From positions 1 to 5,922 of the forward strand of contig JAMCQK010000018.1 in NCBI GenBank assembly GCA_023382135.1: 5,922 bases of DNA. Reading direction: 5' to 3'. The position numbers and the translations under genes were made by a program. Source of the stretch: Deinococcus sp. GTDB taxonomy: Bacteria > Deinococcota > Deinococci > Deinococcales > Thermaceae. The notes under the pieces were generated by a model. The model was not told the DNA's origin, made no database searches, and saw nothing but the letters and a program-made list of their open reading frames with translations. Shown here one piece after another: positions 1-5,371 of the stretch (the first letter of the stretch is position 1; each line of letters opens with the position of its first letter).

Positions 1-775
1 CCCGCAGCTTCTTGGCGCCCAGCGCAAAAGCCGCAGTGGCGGCGCTGCCCAGCAGCGCGCGGCCCACTCCCTGCCCGCGGGCCTCGGGCACCACGCCAAG
101 GTAAGAAATCTCGGCTTCTTCGCTATGCTCGAGCTCCACCAAGCCTACGGGTTTTCCCTTTTGATACGCTACAAACAGCGTGATGCCCGGATCGTCGAAG
201 TGTTCGGCAAGCTCCTCGTCGGTCCAGGTGAGCCTAAGGCTCCAGCCGTCCTCGGAACGCCGGTAAAGGTCCCGGTACACTTCGGGGTCAGCATTGTCCT
301 CTTGGGAGATCTGGATGCCAGCGGGCGCGGCAACGCTCAGGTCGCGGGGCCCGGTGCTGAAAAAGTAGGTGGTGTGCTGGGCCTGAAAGCCGTGAGCTTC
401 GAGTAGGGAACGAAGCGGTTTGTTGGCTTCCAGGGGGAAGGCGAACAAGGCCTCGAGGCCCCGCCTCCTTGCCTCCTCAACCGCCTGCCGGAGCAGCGCT
501 TGCCCATCTGCTCCTTTAATCACCGGTCCTTCCAGAGTCCCGCCCTCCCAGAAGGGGTAGAGGCCTGTGTATCCTTTAAGCTCGGAGTCTTCCTCCAGCA
601 CCCAGGCCGAACCTTGGTTGTCTTCCTCCAAGGCCGCAAGCTCAAACGCCAGCCCTTCCTCCGAACGCGAGTCCGGCGCCATCACCCCGCGCGAATGATC
701 CTGGTCCATCCAGGACAAGAGCTCCAGCAGCCTGGGGACATCGCCTTGCGAGAGCGGCCTAATCATCGCTCCCAT
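1..775 (-). CDS. GNAT N-acetyltransferase with tandem GNAT-like halves (3' end outside window)
   Basis: The minus strand stays open for 258 codons from an ATG at 775 to the window edge, so the C-terminus is missing. The second half, from about residue 150, carries the GNAT acetyl-CoA pyrophosphate-binding loop: a beta strand ending ISYLGVVPEAR, then GQGVGRALLG at 234-243, which fits the family pattern (Q/R)xxGx(G/A). The first half has a similar layout (MIRPLSQGDVP start, GYTGLYPFWEG strand, a helix at 92-105, LEAHGF at 125-130), but its loop is degraded (GPVIKGADGQALL), so it probably does not bind acetyl-CoA well. Tandem GNAT proteins in which one half is catalytic are known. The substrate cannot be told. 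A second ATG at 766 (MIRPLSQ) is the more typical GNAT start; no strong ribosome-binding site decides between them. The gene is divergent from the lipid kinase and its promoter is probably at 823-835. Confidence 0.88.
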   Translation of the reverse strand, partial: MGAMIRPLSQGDVPRLLELLSWMDQDHSRGVMAPDSRSEEGLAFELAALEEDNQGSAWVLEEDSELKGYTGLYPFWEGGTLEGPVIKGADGQALLRQAVEEARRRGLEALFAFPLEANKPLRSLLEAHGFQAQHTTYFFSTGPRDLSVAAPAGIQISQEDNADPEVYRDLYRRSEDGWSLRLTWTDEELAEHFDDPGITLFVAYQKGKPVGLVELEHSEEAEISYLGVVPEARGQGVGRALLGSAATAAFALGAKKLR

Positions 776-822
776 TCTACTACCGCCAACAAATTCCGTC
801 CCAAACACTCTTTCCTGGTTCG

Positions 823-835
823 TGGTACAATACCA
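823..835. promoter_or_regulatory. Symmetric extended -10 element, candidate bidirectional promoter
   Basis: TGGTACAATACCA is a perfect inverted repeat (TGGTA, 3-nt centre, TACCA). On the plus strand it reads as an extended -10, TG-G-TACAAT, with the hexamer at 826-831 and a predicted start near 838, giving a leader of about 28 nt for the lipid kinase. On the minus strand it reads TG-G-TATTGT, with the hexamer at 832-827 and a predicted start near 820, giving a leader of about 45 nt for the acetyltransferase. No good -35 box is visible on either side, which fits dependence on the extended -10. It could instead be, or also be, an operator for a regulator. The sequence symmetry is seen; promoter activity is inferred. 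Confidence 0.55.
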
Positions 836-847
836 TGCTAGTACCCT

Positions 848-853
848 AAGGAG
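848..853 (+). promoter_or_regulatory. Ribosome-binding site of the lipid kinase gene
   Basis: AAGGAG lies 12 nt before the ATG at 866. The spacing is slightly long, but it is the only good Shine-Dalgarno match before that ATG and supports 866 as the start. Confidence 0.6.
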
Positions 854-865
854 AAAACAACCGCT

Positions 866-1759
866 ATGGCGAGCGCGCTAATAATCGTGAATCCCGCCGC
901 TGGACGTGGCCGCGTCGGCAAGATGCTGCCCGAGATTAACCGTGTTATCGACAAGGTCGCGCGTGAGCTGGAAGGCTTAGACGTTGTTCGCAAGCTGACC
1001 GACGCTCCCGGCCACGCACTCGAGCTCGCCTGGGCCGCGCCCGCGGGAAGCCGGGTTGTGGCGGTGGGCGGCGACGGCACCTTGCATGAGGTGGTGGGGG
1101 GAAGCGCACGCTCGGACAAGGTGGTGGGCATGGTGCCTATTGGCAGCGGCAACGACTTCGCCCGCATGGTGGGCGTTTATAAACTCCCCTTGGAACAGGC
1201 CCTGCGGGTGGCGCTCTCGGGCAGAGTGAAAAAGTTTGACCTCCCCGAAGTAAACGGCCAGCCTTACGGAAACAGCCTGGGCATGGGCTTCGACGCCGAG
1301 GTGGCCCGCAAGGCGCTTTCGGCGCCCAGAATGCTGAGGGGGCTTCCCCGGTATCTCTATTCCATCTTTGGTGTGCTCAAAGATCTATCGCTGCCGGAGC
1401 TCACGCTGGAGTCGGAAGGCAAAACACTCTTCCAAGGTAAGGCGCTGCTGGCCGCAGTAATGAATGGCAGGACCTACGGCGCGGGAATCCCCATCGCGCC
1501 GCCCGCCTCGCCCACCGACGCCCTGCTCACCACCGTGGTGGCGGGAGAATTTTCCCGCCTGGGGGTGGTGGGCATTCTCCCAAGGTTGATGTCCGGTAAA
1601 CACCTTTCGCACCCCCATATTCACCTGAACCACGCCGCCAGTTTTGCGGTGCGTTTCAACCGTCCCGTACCCGCGCATGCCGACGGCGAGCTGTTGAAGC
1701 CGGCCGCTGTGTACCAGGTCAAGATTCTCCCTTCAGCGCTCCAGGTAGCCGTGGGCTAA
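866..1759 (+). CDS. Diacylglycerol/lipid kinase family protein (DAGK catalytic domain, YegS/DgkB type)
   Basis: This 297-residue protein is a full-length member of the DAGK_cat/LCB5 family, soluble or membrane-associated kinases that phosphorylate a lipid hydroxyl (diacylglycerol or a related lipid) using ATP. Visible motifs in order are VNPAAGRGR at 8-16, typical of the N-terminal strand and loop, the nucleotide-binding GGDGT at 68-72, PIGSGNDFAR at 91-100, GMGFDAEV at 139-146, NGRTYGAGIPIAP at 200-212, and the C-terminal HADGE at 271-275. All hallmark motifs are present, so the enzyme should be active. Members act in phospholipid turnover or recycle diacylglycerol to phosphatidic acid; the exact lipid is not readable. 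The ATG at 866 follows an AAGGAG and begins a typical MASALIIVNP start. The stop codon TAA (1757-1759) lies within the left arm of the inverted-repeat element that follows, so the last residues may have been set by its insertion. No membrane segments are seen. Confidence 0.92.
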   Translation: MASALIIVNPAAGRGRVGKMLPEINRVIDKVARELEGLDVVRKLTDAPGHALELAWAAPAGSRVVAVGGDGTLHEVVGGSARSDKVVGMVPIGSGNDFARMVGVYKLPLEQALRVALSGRVKKFDLPEVNGQPYGNSLGMGFDAEVARKALSAPRMLRGLPRYLYSIFGVLKDLSLPELTLESEGKTLFQGKALLAAVMNGRTYGAGIPIAPPASPTDALLTTVVAGEFSRLGVVGILPRLMSGKHLSHPHIHLNHAASFAVRFNRPVPAHADGELLKPAAVYQVKILPSALQVAVG

Positions 1760-1915
1760 GTATCTCCATGGCGAGCTTGACTAAAGGGTCAAACTCACCA
1801 TGGCCAGAGGGAGCAAGGCCCGCCTGCCTGTTCGGCTGACAGGCCTGCTGCGAAGCGGGCAGGAACACAGCGCGGCTTTTCAAGCCTTTCGACAAACTTA
1901 GACTGGAGATACTTA
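1757..1915. mobile_element. 159-bp element with 12-bp terminal inverted repeats (MITE-like or structured RNA)
   Basis: TAAGTATCTCCA at 1757-1768 is repeated in perfect inverse orientation as TGGAGATACTTA at 1904-1915. The outermost bases are TA on both sides, so the segment can be read as 10-bp inverted ends flanked by TA, the target duplication used by IS630/Tc1-mariner elements. Inside are further possible stems: TTGAC/GTCAA (1777-1781/1788-1792), GCCCGC/GCGGGC (1818-1823/1855-1860) enclosing GCCTGT/ACAGGC (1826-1831/1839-1844), and GGCTT/AAGCC (1874-1878/1882-1886) followed by TTTC. CCATGGC occurs twice (1766-1772, 1798-1804). There is no coding sequence inside. It could be a non-autonomous mobile element, a structured RNA or 3' UTR, or an elaborate terminator. 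The repeats are seen; the identity is inferred. Confidence 0.5.
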
Positions 1916-1962
1916 ACGGCTCAAATTTGTACTCAGACAGTTGCCGCGCCCGCTTTTCGCCG

Positions 1963-1971
1963 TGTCAAAAT
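1963..1971 (+). promoter_or_regulatory. Extended -10-like box for a leaderless deacetylase transcript
   Basis: TG-T-CAAAAT (hexamer 1966-1971, four of six matches to TATAAT) ends 6 nt before the GTG at 1978, so transcription would begin at or next to the start codon. A weak -35-like TTGCCG lies at 1941-1946, with a spacing of 19 nt. No Shine-Dalgarno sequence precedes the GTG, which fits a leaderless mRNA as is common in Deinococcus. Confidence 0.4.
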
Positions 1972-1977
1972 CGGCTT

Positions 1978-2703
1978 GTGCCTAGCCTCCAGCTGGTCTG
2001 GATCGCAACCCTATCTTTTGCACTGGCTCAGCCTTCGGTGCAGGTCATCACCCACGGGCCCAGGGATCAGCCCAAAATTGCCCTCACCTTCGACGCCGAT
2101 ATGACCTACGGCATGAAACAGATGTTGCGCTCCGGCAGGGTGAGGTCCTACAACAACGCGCGCATCTACCAGATTCTCGACCGAACAAAGACCAAGGCAA
2201 CCTTCTTTTTGAGCGGGATGTGGATTGAACTGTACCCGGACGAAACCAAACATCTCGCCCAAAACCCCCTGTTCGAGCTGGAAAACCACGGCTACTCTCA
2301 CCCGTCGTTTGAGACACCCTGTTTCGGTTTACCGAAGCTAACGGATAGCAAGGCCAGCGAAGTTTTGAAGACCAGGGTGTTGCTCAAGAAAGTTGCCGGG
2401 GTGACAAACCGTTATTTTCGTTTCCCGGGCGGCTGCCAGAATGCCGGCGACGTTGCGCTGGTGGCGAAGCTCGGCCTCGAGGCCGTCCTCTGGGATGTGG
2501 TTGGTGGTGATGGCAACCAGCCCAACAAAGAAGTAATTGTGGGTAACATCCTCGCGCGCGTGCAAAACGGATCGATCATTGTGCTCCACAGCCATGGCGG
2601 ACCCAAGGTTCCCAAAACAGCGGACGCTCTGGAAGAAATCATCCCCGCGCTCAAAGCCCGCGGATTTCAGTTCGTAAAGCTGTCTGAGCTTCTGGGCCAA
2701 TAA
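1978..2703 (+). CDS. Exported polysaccharide deacetylase (NodB homology domain, CE4 family)
   Basis: The 241-residue product (from GTG 1978) matches the carbohydrate esterase family 4 fold, whose members remove acetyl groups from N-acetylated sugars in peptidoglycan, chitin or other polysaccharides using a divalent metal. Motifs: TFDAD at 37-41 (motif 1), NHGYSH at 103-108 with metal-ligand candidates H104 and H108 (motif 2), FRFPGG at 147-152 (motif 3), LWD at 171-173 (motif 4) and IVLHSH at 201-206 with H204 (motif 5). Motif 1 differs from the common TFDD: alanine separates the two aspartates. A short hydrophobic stretch at 6-17 ending in ALA before Q18 looks like a signal peptide, so it probably acts outside the cytoplasmic membrane, although the n-region has no basic residue from this start. 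A TTG at 1927 in the same frame would add 17 residues including three arginines. I prefer GTG because of the -10-like box just before it. The substrate is unknown. Confidence 0.88.
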   Translation: MPSLQLVWIATLSFALAQPSVQVITHGPRDQPKIALTFDADMTYGMKQMLRSGRVRSYNNARIYQILDRTKTKATFFLSGMWIELYPDETKHLAQNPLFELENHGYSHPSFETPCFGLPKLTDSKASEVLKTRVLLKKVAGVTNRYFRFPGGCQNAGDVALVAKLGLEAVLWDVVGGDGNQPNKEVIVGNILARVQNGSIIVLHSHGGPKVPKTADALEEIIPALKARGFQFVKLSELLGQ

Positions 2704-2792
2704 TTAAACCCGCCAAGCGATTTCTCTTGTCGTCACCAGCAAAACAGCTTTCTCATTAGCAGTGCCTCTTCGGAATGGCCTCTTTACGGCGG
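2704..2792. other. Convergent intergenic gap without a recognisable terminator
   Basis: These 89 bases separate the 3' ends of the deacetylase and the aldo/keto reductase. The only repeat seen is GCCTCTT twice (2764-2770, 2778-2784). I see no GC-rich hairpin followed by a T run on either strand, so any termination here must be factor-dependent or lie elsewhere. Confidence 0.4.
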
Positions 2793-3764
2793 CTAGTCAG
2801 ACCAGCTCGAAGGCATCCTGACCCACCGGTGCGCGCTGAGCTTTTGCAGCAACTCTGCCGGGAGGGGCTTTCCATCACTCACCGCCACGTTGGACGCCAC
2901 GTGGCTCCGTTTGCGCATCCCAGGGATAACGGTGGAAACGGCGGGGTGATGCAGACAAAATCGCAAGGCGAGCTCGGGCAACGTCATCCCAGCCGGAAGA
3001 TCACGCCTCAGCTTTTCCACCCGTTCGAGCGTGGGAACCAGGTTTTCCTTGGTGAAGTAGCGGTTGCGCCAGTCGCCTTCCGGCCATTTGGAATCCAGCG
3101 TAAGCGTTCCCGTAAGCGAGCCTTCGTCAAACGGCACCCGCGCGATGATGGCAATCTTGTTTTCGAGCGCAAAGGGAAACAGCTCATCCTCCGGGTTCTG
3201 GTCAAAGATGTTGTAGATCACCTGCACCGCGTCTATCAGCCCGGTCTTCAGTGCCTCGATGCAGTTGGTGGGCTCCCAGCGGTTCACGCTGATGCCCCAG
3301 GCTTTCACCAGCCCTTCGTCCTTTAGCTTCTGGCATTCCTTTTGCCAACGCTGGTCGGTGGCCCACTTGTCGTTCCAGACGTGAAACTGCATTAGGTCAA
3401 GCGAGTCCAGACCTAGGTTCTCCAGGCTCGCCTCGGTAAATTTGCGGATGTGGTCCGCCGGGTAACAGTCCTCTAGCAGATAGCTTTCCTTGGCCGGCCA
3501 CTTGAAGTTCCTGGCGGGGATCTTCGATGCGGTGTAGAGCTTCTTGTCCGGGTACGCCCGAACCAACTCTCCAAGGATCTTCTCGCTTCTACCGTCACCG
3601 TAGGCCCACGCGGTATCAAAAAAGTTGACGCCCAGTTCCACCGATTTGTGGAGCGCTGCTCTGGATTCGGCATCGTCCGAGCCAGTCCAGCCAGCCAGGC
3701 CCCACATGCCATAACCGACTTCCGAGACCTGCCAACCCAAGCGACCAAAAGTTCTGTATTGCAT
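2793..3764 (-). CDS. Aldo/keto reductase
   Basis: The 323-residue protein is a typical aldo/keto reductase: a single (alpha/beta)8 barrel, cytosolic, which reduces aldehydes or ketones with NAD(P)H. The catalytic tetrad is visible (numbering from ATG 3764): D50 and Y55 in NFFDTAWAYGDGRSE, K81 in TASKIPA, and H128 in LMQFHVWND. GISVN at 157-161 and the late STVIPGMRKRSHVASN at 277-292, which fits the cofactor phosphate-binding region, complete the pattern. Length and motif spacing are normal and nothing is missing. The substrate cannot be predicted. An ATG at 3773 in the same frame would add MNL; I prefer 3764 because family members usually begin with MQYRTFGR-like sequence and because a -10-like box sits 7 nt before it. 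The neighbour downstream is convergent, and upstream lies the repeat array, so the gene is probably transcribed alone. Confidence 0.92.
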   Translation of the reverse strand: MQYRTFGRLGWQVSEVGYGMWGLAGWTGSDDAESRAALHKSVELGVNFFDTAWAYGDGRSEKILGELVRAYPDKKLYTASKIPARNFKWPAKESYLLEDCYPADHIRKFTEASLENLGLDSLDLMQFHVWNDKWATDQRWQKECQKLKDEGLVKAWGISVNRWEPTNCIEALKTGLIDAVQVIYNIFDQNPEDELFPFALENKIAIIARVPFDEGSLTGTLTLDSKWPEGDWRNRYFTKENLVPTLERVEKLRRDLPAGMTLPELALRFCLHHPAVSTVIPGMRKRSHVASNVAVSDGKPLPAELLQKLSAHRWVRMPSSWSD

Positions 3765-3771
3765 AAGGTTC

Positions 3772-3780
3772 ATTCTTACA
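3772..3780 (-). promoter_or_regulatory. Extended -10-like box for the aldo/keto reductase
   Basis: On the minus strand TG-T-AAGAAT (hexamer 3777-3772, four of six matches to TATAAT) ends 7 nt before the ATG at 3764, predicting a leaderless or nearly leaderless mRNA. The arrangement copies the one before the deacetylase. The box overlaps the alternative ATG at 3773, so the two start models exclude each other. There is no clear -35 box. Confidence 0.35.
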
Positions 3781-3859
3781 CTTTCTTGTTCCCACTTCCT
3801 ATGAGAAAAAGGGTTCTGTCATCCCGACCCTACACCCTGTCATCCCAAGCAACCCACCC

Positions 3860-3969
3860 TGTCATCCCGAACAGTCGTAGCCCTGAACGAAGCGAAGGGG
3901 AGGGATCTCTTTTTTCCCTAGAACCAATAAAAGCAAAACGCGAGATTTCTCGCTGCGCTCGAAATGACA
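3860..3969. repeat. Repeat unit A (110 bp)
   Basis: The left end TGTCATCCCGA (3860-3870) and the right arm at 3941-3969, ending in CTCGAAATGACA, form an imperfect long inverted repeat. The left arm also has GAACGAAGCGAAGGGGAGGG before ATCTC, matching the complement of the GAGATTTCTCGCTGCGCTCG right arm, with about 14 extra bases at 3871-3884. The central GGGATCTCTTTTTTCCC (3902-3918) is identical in unit B. Confidence 0.8.
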
Positions 3970-4043
3970 CAGCCTGGTTGTCATCCCGAAAACGCTTCCG
4001 GGTCACCGCGAGCAACCCCTCAGTCACCCGAACAACTTTTCCG

Positions 4044-4158
4044 TGTCATCCCGAGTGCAACGCTCAGCCCGAAGGGCTAGTTGTGGTTCGGGATCTCTTT
4101 TTTCCCCTTCAACATCAATAAAACCAAAACGAGATTTCTCGCTGCGCTCGAAATGACA
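4044..4158. repeat. Repeat unit B (115 bp) with a nested hairpin
   Basis: The right arm 4130-4158 is identical over 29 bases to 3941-3969 of unit A, and GGGATCTCTTTTTTCCC recurs at 4090-4106. The left arm is interrupted by a small hairpin: AGCCC-GAA-GGGCT at 4066-4078, flanked by CAAC (4058-4061) and GTTG (4080-4083). The high identity between A and B against the diverged left arms suggests recent duplication or conversion of the right half. Confidence 0.8.
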
Positions 4159-4189
4159 ACAGCAGGTCTGTTATTCCAGGCGCTTTTCG

Positions 4190-4286
4190 TGTCATCCCGA
4201 ACCGAAGTGAGTGATCTCTCCTCGCGCCTGCGAGCAAGACTCCTTGGGGTTGCCGTGAGGGCTTATTCGCTATGCTCAGAATGACA
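4190..4286. repeat. Repeat unit C (97 bp), diverged
   Basis: The left arm TGTCATCCCGAACCGAAGTG leads to GATCTC, and the right arm is TATTCGCTATGCTCAGAATGACA, of the GTCATTCTGAGC type rather than the ATTTCGAGCG type of A and B. The loop (about 4217-4258) differs from A and B. Its right arm contains the apparent stop codon of the broken small gene behind dnaJ. Confidence 0.7.
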
Positions 4287-4505
4287 AACAAGGGGCGGGC
4301 ACAGCACGCCTATCTACTGCTCCGTTCACGGGTCTGGTGGCTTCACCCAGGGAAAGAGAGGGCGTGGACTGGCGGGGTGCAATGCTCAGGGTAACCAACC
4401 AGAACTTCTGGTCCTCGGAAAGTTTCACCCCTTCAAGCAGAAGTTCCGGGAGATGTACTCAGCGGCTACCTTAACGGCTTGTTTCGCGTCGAGCGTGGAG
4501 CTCAC
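4276..4505 (-). pseudogene. Small gene behind dnaJ, interrupted by a -1 frameshift (hypothetical)
   Basis: A GTG at 4505, two bases after the dnaJ stop, opens a short frame, MSSTLDAKQAVKVAAEYIS..., that stops at 4425 after 26 residues. The next frame, open from 4458 to 4276, continues in the same protein style: LPELLLEGVKLSEDQK, then FWLVTLSI. One added C in the CCC run at 4448-4450 would join them into AEYIS-PELLLEGV without a break. The joined product has an N-terminal helix-like AKQAVKVAAEYI part and a beta-like KLSEDQKFWLVTLSI part, seen in small uncharacterised bacterial proteins; I cannot name the family. After VTLSIAPR the sequence turns low in pattern and ends in repeat unit C, so the C-terminus may be lost as well. 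The position corresponds to that of dafA in the Thermus dnaK operon, but I see no basis for calling it DafA. It may be a pseudogene, a sequencing error or a programmed frameshift. Confidence 0.5.
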
Positions 4506-4507
4506 CC

Positions 4508-5371
4508 TTACCTAACCCTCAACTTCTCCGCCAACTTCTGGTAATGCTCCTCTTCCTCGTGGCTCGGGTGGGCGGGGATAACGATCCGCACCTCGGCATA
4601 CAAATCCCCATGCCCCCCACCCTTCCTCGGCCAGCCCTTGTCCTTGAGCCTGAATATTCTGCCGGCTTGGGTGTGTTTGGGGATAGTGAGTTCTACCTCC
4701 CCCTCCAGCGTGGGCACGCGCACGTGGCCGCCGACCACCGCAATGGGCGCGGGGACATCAACCGTGGTGTAGACATCGTCGGCCTCGAGGCGAAACCTCG
4801 AGCGGGGATCGAGCTTCACCTCAAGGTACAAGTCTCCTGCTGGCTGCCCCGGGCCTCCCTTTCCAGCCAGGCGGATTTTGCTTCCCGGCCGCATGGCCGC
4901 CGGCAGCTTCACCGCAAGCCGCTGGTTCTGCACGGTAATAATTTTCTCGCCGCCCTTGTAGGCCTCTTCCAGCGAGAGCGTGAGCGTGGCCTCCAGGTCG
5001 CGGCCACGGCGGGAAGTACGTCCCCGGCCAAAGAGGTCGCCGATGCCGCCAAACGTGGTGCCACCGCCAAACAGGTCGCGGAAAAAGTCAGAGAACTGGT
5101 CCGGGTCAACGTTCCCCTCCCACTGCCAGCCACCCGGAGGCGGCTGCGGGGGTGTGCGCCCGGAACCAAACTGGTCATAGTAGCTTCGCTTTTCCGGGTC
5201 GGAAAGCACCGCGTAGGCTTCGCCAATTTCCTTGAACCTGTCCTCGGCACCTTTTTCTTTGTTGACGTCTGGATGGTACTTTCGCGCCAGCTTCTTGTAC
5301 GCTTTCTTTATGTCGTCGTCGCTCGCGCTGCGCGGGACACCAAGAACTGCGTAATAATCTTTGTAAGCCAT
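4508..5371 (-). CDS. dnaJ: DnaJ chaperone, short form without zinc finger
   Basis: This J-domain co-chaperone delivers unfolded proteins to DnaK and stimulates its ATPase in the cytoplasm. The J domain covers about residues 4-68 (KDYYAVLGVPRSASDDDIKKAY), with the essential HPD at 33-35 and the KRSYYDQFG end. A linker rich in G, F and P follows (69-125; GGWQWEG, FRDLFGGG, GDLFGRGR). Two beta-rich C-terminal domains make up 126-205 (LEATLTLSLEEAYKGG, KLPAAMRPGSKIRLAGKG) and 206-268 (DVPAPIAVVGGHVRVPTLEG, RLKDKGWP), then a charged helix ends the protein. There is no cysteine, so the four CxxCxGxG zinc-binding repeats of classical DnaJ are missing: a class B, CbpA-like form of 287 residues, close to the about 280 residues of Thermus DnaJ. 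It starts 43 nt after grpE and is probably in the same operon. No strong Shine-Dalgarno precedes the ATG. Confidence 0.93.
   Translation of the reverse strand: MAYKDYYAVLGVPRSASDDDIKKAYKKLARKYHPDVNKEKGAEDRFKEIGEAYAVLSDPEKRSYYDQFGSGRTPPQPPPGGWQWEGNVDPDQFSDFFRDLFGGGTTFGGIGDLFGRGRTSRRGRDLEATLTLSLEEAYKGGEKIITVQNQRLAVKLPAAMRPGSKIRLAGKGGPGQPAGDLYLEVKLDPRSRFRLEADDVYTTVDVPAPIAVVGGHVRVPTLEGEVELTIPKHTQAGRIFRLKDKGWPRKGGGHGDLYAEVRIVIPAHPSHEEEEHYQKLAEKLRVR

Larger units (their letters stand above)
3817..4286. repeat. Array of dispersed palindromic repeats (TGTCATCCCGA type), gene-free
   Basis: This region between the aldo/keto reductase and the small gene behind dnaJ holds no credible gene. It contains six left ends of the form TGTCATCCC(G/A)A at 3817, 3838, 3860, 3979, 4044 and 4190, and three right ends finishing in ATGACA at 3969, 4158 and 4286. 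Three left-right pairs make full units; the others (3817-3827, 3838-3848, 3979-3989) are solo left ends. Degenerate copies may lie at 4024-4032 (GTCACCCGA) and 4169-4177. Repeats of this kind (GTCAT-CCGA ends, ATCTC core) are scattered between genes in several bacterial phyla. Their function is not established. Confidence 0.85.

Noticed and set aside
125..841. Plus-strand open frames at 125-406 and 500-841
   Set aside because: Both are antisense to the GNAT acetyltransferase, whose motifs are clear on the minus strand.
1874..1890. GGCTT-TTC-AAGCC followed by TTTC as an intrinsic terminator of the lipid kinase gene
   Set aside because: The stem is only 5 bp with a 3-nt loop and the T run is short, too weak to annotate alone. 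It is listed as part of the 159-bp element.
1757..1915. Identity as 6S RNA, SRP RNA or a cobalamin riboswitch
   Set aside because: The long closing stem invites comparison, but I see none of the conserved core sequences of SRP RNA or the cobalamin box, and the 6S pattern of a long helix with a central bubble is not evident.
3648..4284. Open frames across the repeat array on both strands (for example 3648-4121 plus, 3830-4027 minus, 4081-4284 plus)
   Set aside because: Their predicted peptides (RSPERSEGEGS, REISRCARNDT and similar) are translations of the palindromic repeats, which recur in both orientations; such frames are a common source of false hypothetical proteins.
4398..4449. Inverted repeats ACCAGAA-C-TTCTGGT (4398-4412) and GAACTTCTG/CAGAAGTTC (4402-4410/4438-4446), considered as an operator or a terminator behind dnaJ
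   Set aside because: They fall within the coding parts of the broken small gene (codons for ELL and QKFW), have a 27-nt loop and no T run on the minus strand. A chance repeat of codons is the simpler reading.
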